Shown: positions 1 to 11,843, numbered from the stretch's first letter. The stretch: 64,000 nucleotides of DNA from CAMLHP01 sp035759745 (GCA_035759745.1 DASTUF010000044.1:1-64000); one strand, 5' to 3'. The notes: generated by a model not told the origin, from the letters alone. Program-made: numbers and translations.

Positions 1-763
1 CGGTCCCGATAGAAATCGAGGATCACTTCCGGCTTGGCGTACTCGAAGGGATACCCGCCCAGCCAGTCGTGCCAGTCGTGGGTCATCGACATGCCCCGCT
101 CCCTGCCGTACTCCCGGTACCGTGTCAGCGGGTTGCGGAACCACACCACGTCCGCCGCCAGCCCGCGCAGCACCCAGTACGGAATCGCCACGCCGCTCAC
201 CAGCGCCTTGCCGGCCGGCCCCGAGCAGTAGAGCCGCTTGATCTTCTGCCACCGCCCCGACCAGCTGCCCTGGTCGTTGTAGATCGCCACGAACAGCCTC
301 CCGCCCGGCTTCACCAGCGTCGCGGCAAGGTCGAGCGCCCTCCACATCTCGCCTGTATGGTGCAGCACCCCCCAGGAATACACGATGTCGAAGGTGCCCA
401 GCTGCGCCAGGTAGGCCGGGTCCAGGGCCGAGCCACGCTCGACCGTCCAGGCCGCATCATCGGGGAAATAGCGGCGCCGGAGTTCCGTCGTGCACGCCAC
501 CGATGAGGGGTCGTAATCAAAGGAATGAACCGTGGCGCCCATCCGGCGCGCCACCAGGCTCGAGAGCCCGCTGCCGGAGCCGACGTCCACGAAGCTGAGC
601 CCGGTGAGGTCGGTGCGGCCCAGCATCCGCGCGAGGCCCGCCTGCGCCTGCGCGATCCGGTCGTCATTGAGCACCGAGAGGAACCGCTTCCAGTTCTCGC
701 CGAACTCGAAGCGCTCCCCCCGCGCCACCTCGGACGCGTGGTCCGGTGTCGTCACGCGCGTGG

Positions 764-767
<4 letters not shown>
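1..767 (-). CDS. Class I SAM-dependent methyltransferase (3' end outside window)
   Basis: Open reading frame on the minus strand, read from a GTG at 767-765 and still open at base 1, so at least 255 residues are present and the C-terminus is missing. The glycine-rich SAM-binding motif VDVGSGSG lies near residues 60-67. A class I post-motif (FDIVYSWGVLHHTGEMW) lies near 127-143, followed by a 'LVKPGGRLFVAIYND' strand. The family transfers a methyl group from S-adenosylmethionine; the substrate is unknown. Its start overlaps the stop of the AlgD-like dehydrogenase by GTGA, so it is translationally coupled to the polysaccharide arm and probably modifies a sugar or lipid-linked intermediate. The GTG start was chosen for that overlap. 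Confidence 0.8.
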
Positions 768-2082
<1,315 letters not shown>

Positions 2083-2086
<4 letters not shown>

Positions 2087-3324
2087 TCCCGTCCTGCTGG
2101 AGAGAGTCCTGGTTCTACCGGGGCCACTGCCGGAGCTGCCAGCTCCATGAAGCGGTCGGCCACCCGATCCCATGCATGATCAGCCCGCACCTTCGCCGCG
2201 GCCTGCTGCCCCACGGCCCGCCGTTCGGCCGGATTGCGCAGCAACCGCACGACGGCGGCCGCGAAGTCACTCGCCGCATCTGCCAGCACGATATCCTTGC
2301 CATTCGCTACCGGAAGACCCTCGGCGCCGATAGTGGTCGAAACCACCGGTCGTTCCATGGCCATGGCCTCGAAGATCTTGAGCCTCGTGCCGCCGCCGAT
2401 CCGGAGCGGCACCACGAAGAGCGCCGCACGCTCCACGTAAGGCCGGACGTCCGGCACCGTGCCCGTCACCCGGACACTTGCGTCGCGCCCCGCCAGGTCG
2501 CGGATCGCGGCGGGCGGGTAGCGGCCTACCACCGTGAGCGTGGCACCCGGCTCTGCGGCCCGAATCAGCGGCAGCACCTCGTCCACGAACCAGCGGATGC
2601 CGTCCTCGTTGGGCAGCCAGTCCATGGAGCCGGTGAACACCATGTCCAGCGGCTCCGCCGCCACCTGCCCCGAGGGCCGGAAGTAATCGGTGTCCACCCC
2701 GGTGGGAACGTCCATGGCATCAGCCACGCCGTACTCCCGCCGGATGACCTCGCTGTCCTGGACAGACACCGCGATGACCCGGTCGAAGCGCCGGCACTCT
2801 TCCCGTTCGAAGCGCACCATCCGGCGCCACTGTTCGGCAAAATACGCATGCGCCAGCGACTTCTTCCGCACCTCGGCGTGCCGCTGCCAGATCATCGCCT
2901 CGACGTTGTGCTGGAAGAGGACGGCCGGCACGCCCAGGTCGTCGGGCACATTCAGCGACGGCGCCAGGAAGTCGCAGATGACCACATCCACCTTCTCGTC
3001 CCGTACCAGGCGTCGGAGTTCGTCGGTCAGTCGGGGCGAGCGGTACTTCGCCACCGCGTACGGGAGCCGGGAGAACAGGTTGGCCACCAGTTCGCCGTAG
3101 AACCGAACGGTGCGCTTCGCTGCCGTCCGGTGCGGCACCCGCACCAGCGCGTCGCTGTACTCCGCTGCCCGCTCCACCGCGTCGCGCGCGGCCTGGCCGT
3201 CGTCCAGCGTGAGGTACGTGACCCGGTGCCGCTGCTTGAGCGCCCGCAGCATGTGGTAGGTGCGAATGCGGCCGCCCTTGTCCACCGGGTGCAGCAGCTC
3301 GGTCTTGATCCACAGAACGTGCAT
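2083..3324 (-). CDS. Glycosyltransferase, group 1 (GT4-like), PEP-CTERM/EPS-associated type
   Basis: 413 residues. Retaining GT-B fold glycosyltransferase that moves a sugar from an activated donor to a growing glycan at the cytoplasmic membrane face. The N-terminus MHVLWIKTELLHPVDKGGR resembles the sugar transferases found with PEP-CTERM/exosortase polysaccharide loci (recalled family resemblance, not searched). The C-terminal donor domain has LKIFEAMAMERPVVSTTIGAEGL, typical of group 1 enzymes. It sits 4 bp after asnB and overlaps the dehydrogenase by 4 bp, so it belongs to the same transcript. Confidence 0.85.
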
Positions 3325-3328
3325 CCGG

Positions 3329-5281
3329 CTACCTGGATCCCACGGCCGCGAGCGTGGTTGCGCCGCCCGCCGGCGCCACGGATTCGCCCTCGAGGAAGAT
3401 CCGGTGCCAGAGTTCGAGATTCACCAGCGCCCACAGCCGCTCCGAGTGGTCGGCCTCGCGCGCGTCGTGCTCCGCCACCAGCCGCCGCAGCGCGTCGGGC
3501 TCGAACAGTCCGCGCTCCAGCGCGCGCGGCGCCAGCACGTATTCCTCGATCTGGCTTCGCCACGCGCCCCGGAACCACTCGCCCACCGGCACCGGAAAGC
3601 CCATCTTGCGGCGCGAGAGGATCTCGGGTGGCAGCTTGTCCTTCATCGCCTGCCGCAGCACATACTTGGTGGTGGTGCCCCGCAACTTGAGCCGCTCCGG
3701 CAGCCGGGCGGTGAACTCCACCAGCTCGTGGTCCAGGAAGGGCACCCGGCTCTCGATCGATGCCGCCATGCTCATCTGGTCCTGCTTCATCAGCAGCTCG
3801 TGCAGGTAGGTCTTGATGTCGGCGTACAGCAGCTGCTCCAGCAGGGTGTCGGCGTCGCCCCGCGCCATCGCCTCGTGGGCCGCGGCGTACGGGTCCACCC
3901 CGCGCAGCTCGTCCTGGAGCTCGACGCTCAACACCTCGGCCTGACGCTGGCGCCCGAAGACCGCGAAGTTGTCGAAGTAGAGGGTGTCGAGGTCGGCCTT
4001 GAGGGCCAGGCCGGTGCGCAGCATCCGGCGTCGCAGCCGAGAGGTGCGCGGCAGGGTGCCGATGGCATTGCGTACGGCGTCCTGCACCATGCCCGGCGCC
4101 CATGACTGCCAGCGGCGGCTAAGCGCCACGTTGAAGACGGTGGTCCGGTACCGGCCGTAGCCCGCCAGGGTCTCGTCGCTGCCTTCGCCGGTCAGCACCA
4201 CCTTGACGTGCTCCGCCGCCAGCCGGGAGACAAAGTTCAGCGCCACGCTGGACGGGTGCGCCAGCGGCTCGTCCTCATGCCACACCAGCGACGGCAGCGC
4301 GCCGAAGAACTCCTCCGGCGTCACCAGCACCTCGTGATGATCGGTGCGGTAGCGCTCCGCAACCAGCCGGGCGTAGCGCAACTCGTTGGCCTCGCGCTCG
4401 TGGAAGGCCACCGAGAAGGTCTTGATCGGTTCGTCCACCAGGGTGGCCATCGCGGCGGTGATCGCCGCGGAATCGATCCCGCCCGAGAGAAACATCCCCA
4501 GCGGCACGTCCGCCATCAGCCGCAGGCGGACCGCCTCCCGGAATCGCTCGCCGTACTCGGCGATCAGCTCGGCGTCGGAACGCTGGTCCACCGGCTGGGC
4601 AAACGAGAGGTCCCAATATGGGCGAATTGTGATCCGCCCGTTGGTCCACGTCAGCGTATGTCCCGGCAGCAGCCGCTTCACTCCCGCGAACAGGGTGTCC
4701 TCGCCCGACGGTGCGTGGTTCGCCAGATAATCCGGGAATGCGCTGCGGTTGAGCTGCGGCGTCACCGCGCCGGCGGCGAGCAGCGCCTTGATCTCCGAGG
4801 CGAAGAACAAGGTGCCGTCGTCGGCAAAGACGTAATAGAGTGGCTTGATGCCCAGCCGGTCGCGGGCGATGAACAGGCTCCGCGCATCGCGATCCCAGAT
4901 GGCGAACGCGAACATCCCGCGGAGGTGATCCGGGGTCTCGTCGCCATGACGCTGGTACAGGTGCAGCAGGGTCTCGGTGTCGCAGTGGGTGCGATACGCC
5001 ACGCCCTGCGCCTGCAGCTCGGGCATCAGCGCCGGGTGGTTGTACACTTCGCCGTTGTAGATGACTGTGTGTCGGCCGTCGGCGCTGACCATCGGCTGGG
5101 CTCCGTGCGCCACGTCCACGATGCTGAGCCGCCGGTGTCCCAGGCCGATGCCCTCATCGAGGAAGAGGCCGGCACCGTCGGGACCGCGATGCACCAGCTC
5201 GTCGCGCATCCGCTCGAGCAGGGCGCGATCGATCCGTCGGCCGGAGCCGGCAGGAACAGCGATGCCGCAAATGCCACACAT
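3329..5281 (-). CDS. asnB: Glutamine-hydrolysing asparagine synthetase-type amidotransferase
   Basis: 650 residues. An N-terminal class II glutamine amidotransferase (catalytic Cys2 in MCGICGIA) releases ammonia from glutamine. A C-terminal PP-loop ATPase domain (SGGIDSAAI, about residue 260) activates a carboxylate for amidation. Free asparagine synthetases share this plan, but homologues inside polysaccharide/exosortase loci are thought to amidate uronic-acid sugars. The adjacent uronate-forming dehydrogenase makes that role likely here (inference). The start overlaps the heparinase-family stop by ATGA. Confidence 0.87.
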   Translation of the reverse strand: MCGICGIAVPAGSGRRIDRALLERMRDELVHRGPDGAGLFLDEGIGLGHRRLSIVDVAHGAQPMVSADGRHTVIYNGEVYNHPALMPELQAQGVAYRTHCDTETLLHLYQRHGDETPDHLRGMFAFAIWDRDARSLFIARDRLGIKPLYYVFADDGTLFFASEIKALLAAGAVTPQLNRSAFPDYLANHAPSGEDTLFAGVKRLLPGHTLTWTNGRITIRPYWDLSFAQPVDQRSDAELIAEYGERFREAVRLRLMADVPLGMFLSGGIDSAAITAAMATLVDEPIKTFSVAFHEREANELRYARLVAERYRTDHHEVLVTPEEFFGALPSLVWHEDEPLAHPSSVALNFVSRLAAEHVKVVLTGEGSDETLAGYGRYRTTVFNVALSRRWQSWAPGMVQDAVRNAIGTLPRTSRLRRRMLRTGLALKADLDTLYFDNFAVFGRQRQAEVLSVELQDELRGVDPYAAAHEAMARGDADTLLEQLLYADIKTYLHELLMKQDQMSMAASIESRVPFLDHELVEFTARLPERLKLRGTTTKYVLRQAMKDKLPPEILSRRKMGFPVPVGEWFRGAWRSQIEEYVLAPRALERGLFEPDALRRLVAEHDAREADHSERLWALVNLELWHRIFLEGESVAPAGGATTLAAVGSR

Positions 5282-7404
5282 CAGTCCGTCATCGCTCCGT
5301 CGTCGAGAGTCCGCCCGTTGACCTGCACCACGTCCCCCAGCATCACCACTTCCGCCACATCAGCCCTGCGCTGAATACGCAGGCGCAGCTCACCGTGCTC
5401 ACGTGATCCCGCGACCTGTACCTCGCCCACCCCGCCGGCGTAAAGCACGCAGGCCAGAGCGCCGGTGCGCGGTCGGATGTCGATCGCCGGCACTGGAAGC
5501 TTCCGGCCGTACACCGGCGAGTACCAGCTATCACGCCGAGTGACCGTGGCTTCGCGATCGGTGGTGCGCAGCGTCGCCACCGCACCCGACGGCCTGGTCC
5601 ACTCGGCGCCGCCCTCGAGCATTCGGAGGCCGAGACCCGCTGCCGATGGAAAATGGGCGGTGAACACTCCAACGCCCGGCACCTCATCGAACACCACCCA
5701 GGCCCGGAGCGCGGAGAGCCACACGATGGTCCGCCGGTGCCGCAGGCCTTCCGCCCGGCCCGAGAATCCGGCCACCGAGCCCACTGCCAGCGTTGCATCG
5801 GTCGCGGAGACCCATCGTTCCAGCCGGGCATCGGCCTTGCGCTTCCACCGGAATGGCGCGCCGGGCTCGGCAGCGGCCTGGCCGTCGATCGTGATGGTCG
5901 CGTGCCGGCTGCCGCCACGGAATGCGTTGCGCTCGCCGTCGCGCTCGAGATAGGTGAACGTGCCAGCATCCATCACCAGTGGCGTTCCGCCCACCATCCA
6001 CTCGATTGCCAGCGCATCGCAGTGCGAGTGCCCGGCGGAAAGCCCACCCTGCGGCCCGGCCTTGAACAGCATCCAGTCCGCCACCGAAGCATCCCCAAGC
6101 ACGGCGTAACCACCGTGCGGGAACTTGACCGCCCTGTCCGCCTTGTCCCCCTTGTCCGCCTCGTCCGCTTCGACCGCCTCTTCGCCCAGCAACCACACCA
6201 ACTCCGCCGCCGCGCCGGGAGAGCAATATTCAGGCCTCCCAAGGAGCCATCCGCCGAGCGCCAAAGTATCACGGAAATCGTTGGCATTCCGTGACTTGAG
6301 CCACACCAGCCGGCCGCCATCCTCGTCGCCAATCAGGGGCCACGTGTGGTCGGGCCGCCGGATCGCCACAAGGTAGTCGAGGAGCTTCGTGAGGAGAGGC
6401 TCCAGCCACGCCGGCCGCGCTTCTCCGGCTGCGTCGTGAAGCAGCGCCAGGTGGAGATAGAAATCGGTGGTGTAGCGGTGGTAGTACGTGGCCTGTTCGA
6501 AATAGACCCCGTCGGGCAGAACCTGGCGGGGGTGTTCGTTCGCGAGAATCGCGAGCCCCTTCCAGCGCCAGCGTGTGGCATCGCGCAGGAGCGGAAGCGC
6601 CTGACCGAGATACACCAGACCCAGCGCCTCGCCGGTGAGGTGGGTGTTGGGACTGAACCAGGTGGAGAGGTTGTGTTCGAGATGGCGACCGTGGCGGTGC
6701 AGCACGCCCACCATCCGCCGCACCAGCTCGGGCTCGAGCTGGTCTCCCACCAGCGCGATGGTCCAGATCCACGAAATCGAACGGAACGCCACTTCCAGGC
6801 TGCTGGCCCAGTTCATTCCCTGGCCCGGCGGGTTGTGATCCATCCAGCTGGTGAGATACCCGGTAGCTGAATCGACGTAGCTCCGATCGCCACTGAGCAG
6901 CGCTGCCTGCGCCAGCGTCACCAGGAACTGATGCCGGCTGAGTTCCCAGGTGACCTTGTGGTCGCCCACCACATCGGCGTCGAGGTACGGCACCCTGCTC
7001 CAGTGGGCCATGGGGGCGCGCAACCCCGAAACCGGATCGCGGTGCCAATCCACCGGCATGCCGAAATCGAGCCCGTCGAACCCCAGCAGCGGGAAGGTCC
7101 CCGCCGCGATCAGGTCGGCCCGTGCCAGGATGGCGGCGCTATCGTCGGCCAACGAATTCCGAACAATGGCAGCTGCGCCGGAGGAATCGGTCAGTCCTGG
7201 CAGCACTCGCCGAGCTGCTGCGACGACCGCGGCGACATCGACGTCCTCGGCGGTGCTGCCGGATGCGAGCAGGCCGCGCCAGTCGCGGCCAGTCGGCTCC
7301 CGCAACCCGCGATCCAGGCCGGCGCGCTCGCGGGCCAGGCGCACGGCAGAGGCCGAGCGGTCCCGAAGCTCGCGAAGGCTCCTCCCCTTGAGCAGGCCGA
7401 TCAT
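5281..7404 (-). CDS. Heparinase II/III-like (alginate lyase fold) protein
   Basis: 707 residues. The N-terminal half is helical (alpha/alpha toroid) with conserved DNHQFLVTLA-like and FSPNTHLTGEALGLVYL segments. The C-terminal half has the heparinase II/III beta-sandwich signature GGLSAGHSHCDALAIEW and DAGTFTYLERDGERN (about residues 455-490). Family members cleave uronic-acid-containing polysaccharides by beta-elimination. In biosynthetic clusters they are thought to trim or edit the polymer. No signal peptide is obvious, so the site of action is unclear. It overlaps neighbours on both sides (ATGA at 5281, 4 bp at 7401). Confidence 0.82.
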   Translation of the reverse strand: MIGLLKGRSLRELRDRSASAVRLARERAGLDRGLREPTGRDWRGLLASGSTAEDVDVAAVVAAARRVLPGLTDSSGAAAIVRNSLADDSAAILARADLIAAGTFPLLGFDGLDFGMPVDWHRDPVSGLRAPMAHWSRVPYLDADVVGDHKVTWELSRHQFLVTLAQAALLSGDRSYVDSATGYLTSWMDHNPPGQGMNWASSLEVAFRSISWIWTIALVGDQLEPELVRRMVGVLHRHGRHLEHNLSTWFSPNTHLTGEALGLVYLGQALPLLRDATRWRWKGLAILANEHPRQVLPDGVYFEQATYYHRYTTDFYLHLALLHDAAGEARPAWLEPLLTKLLDYLVAIRRPDHTWPLIGDEDGGRLVWLKSRNANDFRDTLALGGWLLGRPEYCSPGAAAELVWLLGEEAVEADEADKGDKADRAVKFPHGGYAVLGDASVADWMLFKAGPQGGLSAGHSHCDALAIEWMVGGTPLVMDAGTFTYLERDGERNAFRGGSRHATITIDGQAAAEPGAPFRWKRKADARLERWVSATDATLAVGSVAGFSGRAEGLRHRRTIVWLSALRAWVVFDEVPGVGVFTAHFPSAAGLGLRMLEGGAEWTRPSGAVATLRTTDREATVTRRDSWYSPVYGRKLPVPAIDIRPRTGALACVLYAGGVGEVQVAGSREHGELRLRIQRRADVAEVVMLGDVVQVNGRTLDDGAMTD

Positions 7405-8441
7405 CGCGACAGCTCTCGGTACACATCCAGCACCTGATCCAGATCGTCCCCCTCAGTGCCTGCGTCAGGCGCCGGCCGCTCGGCGTCGAGCGCGTGGCGA
7501 GTGGCCTCGACCAGTCCCGGCAGCGAGCCCACCGGAAAGAGGTGGCAGCCGTCGGGCCGCATGCCCGTGTCGGTGGCAACGACAGGAGTTCCCAGCGCGA
7601 GCGCTTCGCGCACACTGATGGAGTCGCCATCGAAGCGGGTCGTGCGCAGCAGCGCCCCGGCCCGGAGAATCAGCGCCAGGGTCTGCTCATGAGCCACGTC
7701 TCCGGTGACGAGAATGTGCTCGGCCACAGGAGAACTCGCAGCAACCTGCCGTAGCTCGCCATCCAGCGACCCGCTGCCGGCGACCACCAGTCCCGCGCGG
7801 GGGTGCACCTCGCGGATCGCAGCCAGTGCCCCGATCTGCAGGGGGATGTCGTACTCCGGCTCGAGCAGGTTCACCGATACCAGCAGCGGGTCGTGGGCCT
7901 GCCGGAACGACTCCAGGCGTGGCTCCAGTACCTCGCGCTCGGTGCCGGCGCGGTCGGGATGCGGATGGGGCAGGATGACCCGGATGCGGCTCGGCTCGCA
8001 GCCGAAGCGCACAAAAAGCTGCTCGAGTTCGCGATTGACGACGATGATGCGATCGAACCGGCGCAGCACCCGGCCCCGAAGCGTCCGCGGCGAGGCGGAT
8101 TGCCCGGCGGCCGATGACGGATACCCGCCCGAGTGGAACGTCAACACGCTCCGCCGGCCGGCGAGCGATGTGCAGGCGGCGGCGAGCGCAAGGAGCCTCC
8201 CCGACAAGTGGCCGCCAAGATGGAGATGCAGGATGTCGGCGGGCAACGAGACCAGTGTGCGGAGCAGCGCAGCAGCGGATCGCGGGTAGTGCACGCCCGG
8301 CATTCCGCTCTCGGGAGCGCTGGTGATATTCACGACCTGGTTGGGAATGCCGGCGTGGTCCATGCGGCGCCGCAACGCCACCAGGTGGGTCTGGACGCCG
8401 CCATAGGGCGGTGGCCAGGGGCCGAGCTGCACTACCCGCAT
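7401..8441 (-). CDS. Glycosyltransferase, GT4-like
   Basis: 346 residues from MRVVQLGPWPPPYGGVQTH, the classic N-terminus of GT-B glycosyltransferases with a glycine-rich acceptor-domain loop. The donor domain ends with SVREALALGTPVVATDTG. The frame is open upstream to 8519, but the start at 8441 gives an ATGA overlap with the two-domain oxidoreductase and begins right at the conserved fold. It likely adds one sugar of the repeat unit; donor and acceptor cannot be told from sequence. Confidence 0.85.
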   Translation of the reverse strand: MRVVQLGPWPPPYGGVQTHLVALRRRMDHAGIPNQVVNITSAPESGMPGVHYPRSAAALLRTLVSLPADILHLHLGGHLSGRLLALAAACTSLAGRRSVLTFHSGGYPSSAAGQSASPRTLRGRVLRRFDRIIVVNRELEQLFVRFGCEPSRIRVILPHPHPDRAGTEREVLEPRLESFRQAHDPLLVSVNLLEPEYDIPLQIGALAAIREVHPRAGLVVAGSGSLDGELRQVAASSPVAEHILVTGDVAHEQTLALILRAGALLRTTRFDGDSISVREALALGTPVVATDTGMRPDGCHLFPVGSLPGLVEATRHALDAERPAPDAGTEGDDLDQVLDVYRELSR

Positions 8442-10603
8442 CAGGAACCGGTCACGCCGCGCCAGTCGATCTGCTTCGGCTTCCCGCCGTCGCGGCAGGA
8501 CTCCATCAGCCGGAGGCACGCCACCGTGGCGCGGGCTCCGTCCTCCACGCTGGTTGCCGCCGGACGGCCGGTCCGGATCGCCTCGATAAAGTCGCGCATC
8601 TGGGCGTCGTATCCCTTCTCCGCGAACCAGCGCTTCGAGGTGCGGCGCATCCTGCCCGCTACCGTGGCGGACTTGAAGTCCTCGGTCGCGAGGCCGATGC
8701 CGGGTGCGAAGACCTCGATCCGCTCGCCCCCCGACGTGGCTGAGCCGACAGTGCAGTACGCGAGGGTGGCGACGGAACCGTCCTCGAAGCGAAAACTCGC
8801 CGCGATGTTGTTCTCGCCGATCGGATCAGTGGAGCCGGTGGGAAGCGACCACGCCGAGACCTCGATCGGCTCGCTGCCCAGCAGCCAGGCAAAGACGTCG
8901 ATGAAGTGGCAGGCCTCGCCCAGGATCGCGCCTCCGATAGCGGGGTCGGCCATCCAGAACCCTCCTGAAATCCCCGGCGAGTTCACCCGGCAGTTGATGA
9001 CCGCCGGCGACGAGCGTCCGCGGAGCCGGTCCCGCACCGTGACGTAGTCGGGTGCAAAGCGCCGGTTGAAGCCCACCGAAAGCTGCTTGCCCGACGCGCG
9101 CACGGCGTCGGCCAGCTGGCGGCACTCGTCGTCGGTGAGGCACATCGGCTTCTCCACCAGCACGTGCTTCCCCGCCTTGAGCGCGGCGAGCGCTTCACGG
9201 GCGTGGTTCTGGTTGCGGCTGGTGATGATCACGCCGTCCACCTCGGCGTCGCCGAGCAGCTCGGCGACATCGGTGGCGGCGTAGACCGCGCCGAACCGGT
9301 TGGCGTACGCCTTGGCCCGCGCACCGTTGCCGGACTGCACCGCGCGCAGGGTTCCCCCTGCCTTCTTGAGCGCCGGCAGGTGGGCCCACCGCGCGATGTT
9401 GGCTGCGCCGATCAGCGCGAGCCGTGCGCCTGGCGCCGCTACCCCGGCGGCGGGCAGATCAACCCGACGCTTCGGCGTGAAGGCTTCCGGAGCCGTGGTG
9501 ACCGGATACTCGAGCAGGACCGCCATGCTGGTCGAGCCCGGCTGCATGATGACGTCGTACGCATCCGCTGCCTGCTCCAGCGGAAAGCGGTGGGTTACCA
9601 GCCGGTCCACCCGGACGCCCCCGGCGCCCACCAGGCGGAGGAACTCCTCCATGTTCCGGTTTTCGGTCCACCGGACGTAGGCAAACGGGTAGTCGCGCGC
9701 TTGCCGCTCGTATTCGGCGTCGTAGCTGCCGGGCCCGTAGGCGCGCGCCATGTAGAGCTGGATCTCCTTGAGATACATCTCCAGCCAGGGGAACTGCATC
9801 TCGACCGCACCCAGCACCACGATCCGGCCCCGGTCTCGACACAACGACAGTGCCAGCTCGCACGGCGCCGATGACTTGGCGGCAGCCGCGATGAAGACAG
9901 CGTCGGCTCCGCGGCCGTCGGTCAGCGCCCGCACGGTCTCGACCGCTTCGCTGCCGGCGTGGCCCGCTTCGGCTCCCAGCTCCTCCGCCAGCGCGACCCG
10001 CTCGGCACGGAGGTCGATGGCGATCACCCGTGCACCCTGCAGCCGCGCCAGCTGGGCCGTGAGCTGGCCCACCAGCCCCAGACCGACGACGACGACCGTA
10101 TCGCCCAGCCCCAGCTGGGCGATCCGCACGCCGTTCATCGCGATAGCACCCAGCGTGGCGAAGCAGGCGGCGTCGAATTCGACGGTGTCCGGCAGCCGGG
10201 CTACCAGGTTCCGCCCGGTCACGATGCACTCGCCGTGGCCGGTGCCCTCGCCACCGTACGCCACCCGGTCGCCGATCTCGAGATCGGTCACGCTCGGGTG
10301 CTTGCCCACGATCACGCCCGCGCCGGAATATCCCAGCACCGCATAGTCGGAGAACTTGGCCATCACCTCGCGCATGGTGCGAAAGGGTCCGTTGGCCTTC
10401 ATCACGTCGAGGACCTTCCCCAAATGCGATGGATTGTGCGCCACTTCGCGCAGGACACCATCCTTCTTGATGCTGGCGGTCTCGGTGCCGGCGCTGATCA
10501 GCGAGAACCGAGGCTGCACAAGTACGTGGTGCGATGACGGCACCGGATCCGGCACCTCGTCCACCACGATGTCCTTGAAGCCCTTCCGAAGCACCTGTCG
10601 CAT
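8441..10603 (-). CDS. Two-domain oxidoreductase: zinc-type alcohol dehydrogenase fused to Gfo/Idh/MocA
   Basis: 720 residues. The first half is a medium-chain dehydrogenase/reductase: GAMN-like hinge, VVVGLGLVGQLTAQLA Rossmann loop near residue 170, and an NAD-binding acidic residue after RVIAIDLR. The second half (from about residue 390, ARLALIGAANIARWAHLPAL) is a complete Gfo/Idh/MocA domain with the EKP motif (VLVEKPMCLTD). Such bi-domain proteins recur beside heparinase-like and glycosyltransferase genes in polysaccharide loci. They are presumed to oxidise and reduce a sugar nucleotide in sequence, for example during epimerisation or deoxy-sugar formation (inference). Confidence 0.86.
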   Translation of the reverse strand: MRQVLRKGFKDIVVDEVPDPVPSSHHVLVQPRFSLISAGTETASIKKDGVLREVAHNPSHLGKVLDVMKANGPFRTMREVMAKFSDYAVLGYSGAGVIVGKHPSVTDLEIGDRVAYGGEGTGHGECIVTGRNLVARLPDTVEFDAACFATLGAIAMNGVRIAQLGLGDTVVVVGLGLVGQLTAQLARLQGARVIAIDLRAERVALAEELGAEAGHAGSEAVETVRALTDGRGADAVFIAAAAKSSAPCELALSLCRDRGRIVVLGAVEMQFPWLEMYLKEIQLYMARAYGPGSYDAEYERQARDYPFAYVRWTENRNMEEFLRLVGAGGVRVDRLVTHRFPLEQAADAYDVIMQPGSTSMAVLLEYPVTTAPEAFTPKRRVDLPAAGVAAPGARLALIGAANIARWAHLPALKKAGGTLRAVQSGNGARAKAYANRFGAVYAATDVAELLGDAEVDGVIITSRNQNHAREALAALKAGKHVLVEKPMCLTDDECRQLADAVRASGKQLSVGFNRRFAPDYVTVRDRLRGRSSPAVINCRVNSPGISGGFWMADPAIGGAILGEACHFIDVFAWLLGSEPIEVSAWSLPTGSTDPIGENNIAASFRFEDGSVATLAYCTVGSATSGGERIEVFAPGIGLATEDFKSATVAGRMRRTSKRWFAEKGYDAQMRDFIEAIRTGRPAATSVEDGARATVACLRLMESCRDGGKPKQIDWRGVTGS

Positions 10604-10609
10604 GGATTC

Positions 10610-11734
10610 CTAGCTTGAAGAGCGGCGATTCCAGACATCCCAGCGTCCGGTCAGCCCGTTGACGGTGGCCATCACGATGGCCGCCTGCATGAGAACAAAC
10701 CACCGCGCTCCGGCACGGAGGCGGGGCCACTGGCCCAGCGCGGCGGCGAGCAGCGCCACCGCGACGATCGCGACGACGCCCCAGAGCAGGAGTCGCGAGC
10801 CCGCGGACTGCAGCATCCACCCGCCGAAGCCGATCGCCGCCAGCAGCACCAGCCATGGGGTGAGCAGCCGCAGCAGCTTGTGGCAGACGAACTGGAGCCA
10901 GACCGGATTACGGATCGGCACCAGCAGCTGCGGCATCCAGGCCAGCAGCTGGAAGTTGCCGGTGAGCGTGCGAACCTTGCGCGCGTACTCGCCGGTGGCG
11001 TTGGTGCGGCGCTGGTCGAAGGCCTTCGCCTCCGCGCAGTAGCCCACCCGGTGCCCGGCCAGCGCGAGCCGCATGGGGGTGTACAGGTCGTCCAGGATGA
11101 GGCCCTCCGGCAACGGCTGCCAGAGGTCCGCCCGCATGGCCCACACCGATCCGCTCACCCCGATGGCCGAATGCACTGCCGCCTCGTCGGCCCGGAGCCG
11201 ACGCTCCATCCTCCAATAGCGCTCGACCCACGAACGCCTCGTACCTTCCGGCAGCTCCAGCTGGCCTGACACCGCATCGTACCGCCCAGCGCCCAGCGCT
11301 CCCAGCAGCTGCGGGATGGTATCCCGATCAAACCGCTGGTGCGTGTCGGTAAACACCAGCACCGTGCCGGTGGCTGCGCGAACTCCGGCATTGAGCGCAG
11401 CCGCCTTGCCACCGGCCGGATCGGCGGGCACCACGCGGGCGGAATCGCCCAGCACCTGCGAAACCCGCTCGACCGCCTGCTCCGAATCGCCATCCACCGC
11501 GACCACCACCTGAAAGGCGGCATCCCGTGGACCTACCTCGCGCAGGTTCGCCACCCGGTCGGTGACCGCATCAGCACCGTCCCTGGTGGCGACGATTACG
11601 CTGACCCCCGGCCACCCGCCTTCCAGGGGAGCAGGCCGCTTGCGGCGGCCAGCCGCGGCCAGCCGCATCAGCAGCGGATAGCCGCCCCAGACGAACAGCA
11701 GCACCGCAATTGCGGCCAGTCCCAGTGCCATCAT
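10610..11734 (-). CDS. Membrane glycosyltransferase, family 2
   Basis: 374 residues from MMALGLAAIAVLLF. One N-terminal membrane helix precedes a GT-A domain: VSVIVATRDGADA, DGDSE, FTDTHQRFD as the DXD-type site, and QRR near the catalytic end. Two or three C-terminal helices follow (LVLLAAIGFGGWML, LLLWGVVAIVAVALLAAAL). This is the layout of processive or membrane-anchored GT2 enzymes. The frame extends upstream to 12055, but that part runs antisense through the next gene, so the internal start is preferred. No good Shine-Dalgarno site is seen. It ends the minus-strand arm at its promoter-proximal side. Confidence 0.82.
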   Translation of the reverse strand: MMALGLAAIAVLLFVWGGYPLLMRLAAAGRRKRPAPLEGGWPGVSVIVATRDGADAVTDRVANLREVGPRDAAFQVVVAVDGDSEQAVERVSQVLGDSARVVPADPAGGKAAALNAGVRAATGTVLVFTDTHQRFDRDTIPQLLGALGAGRYDAVSGQLELPEGTRRSWVERYWRMERRLRADEAAVHSAIGVSGSVWAMRADLWQPLPEGLILDDLYTPMRLALAGHRVGYCAEAKAFDQRRTNATGEYARKVRTLTGNFQLLAWMPQLLVPIRNPVWLQFVCHKLLRLLTPWLVLLAAIGFGGWMLQSAGSRLLLWGVVAIVAVALLAAALGQWPRLRAGARWFVLMQAAIVMATVNGLTGRWDVWNRRSSS

Positions 11735-11843
11735 CCGGTCAGCGGCTCGGTCATCGGGTCGAAAGGTAATCGCCGGTCGGCCTTGAACGAGGCATCGGCA
11801 CCAAGCAACTTGCAGGCCCGCTGGGCTCGATGAAGGAGATGGC

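Noticed and set aside
2176..3690. Plus-strand frame of 504 codons opposite the GT4 and asnB genes
   Set aside because: Crosses two convincing opposite-strand genes and has no recognisable domain.
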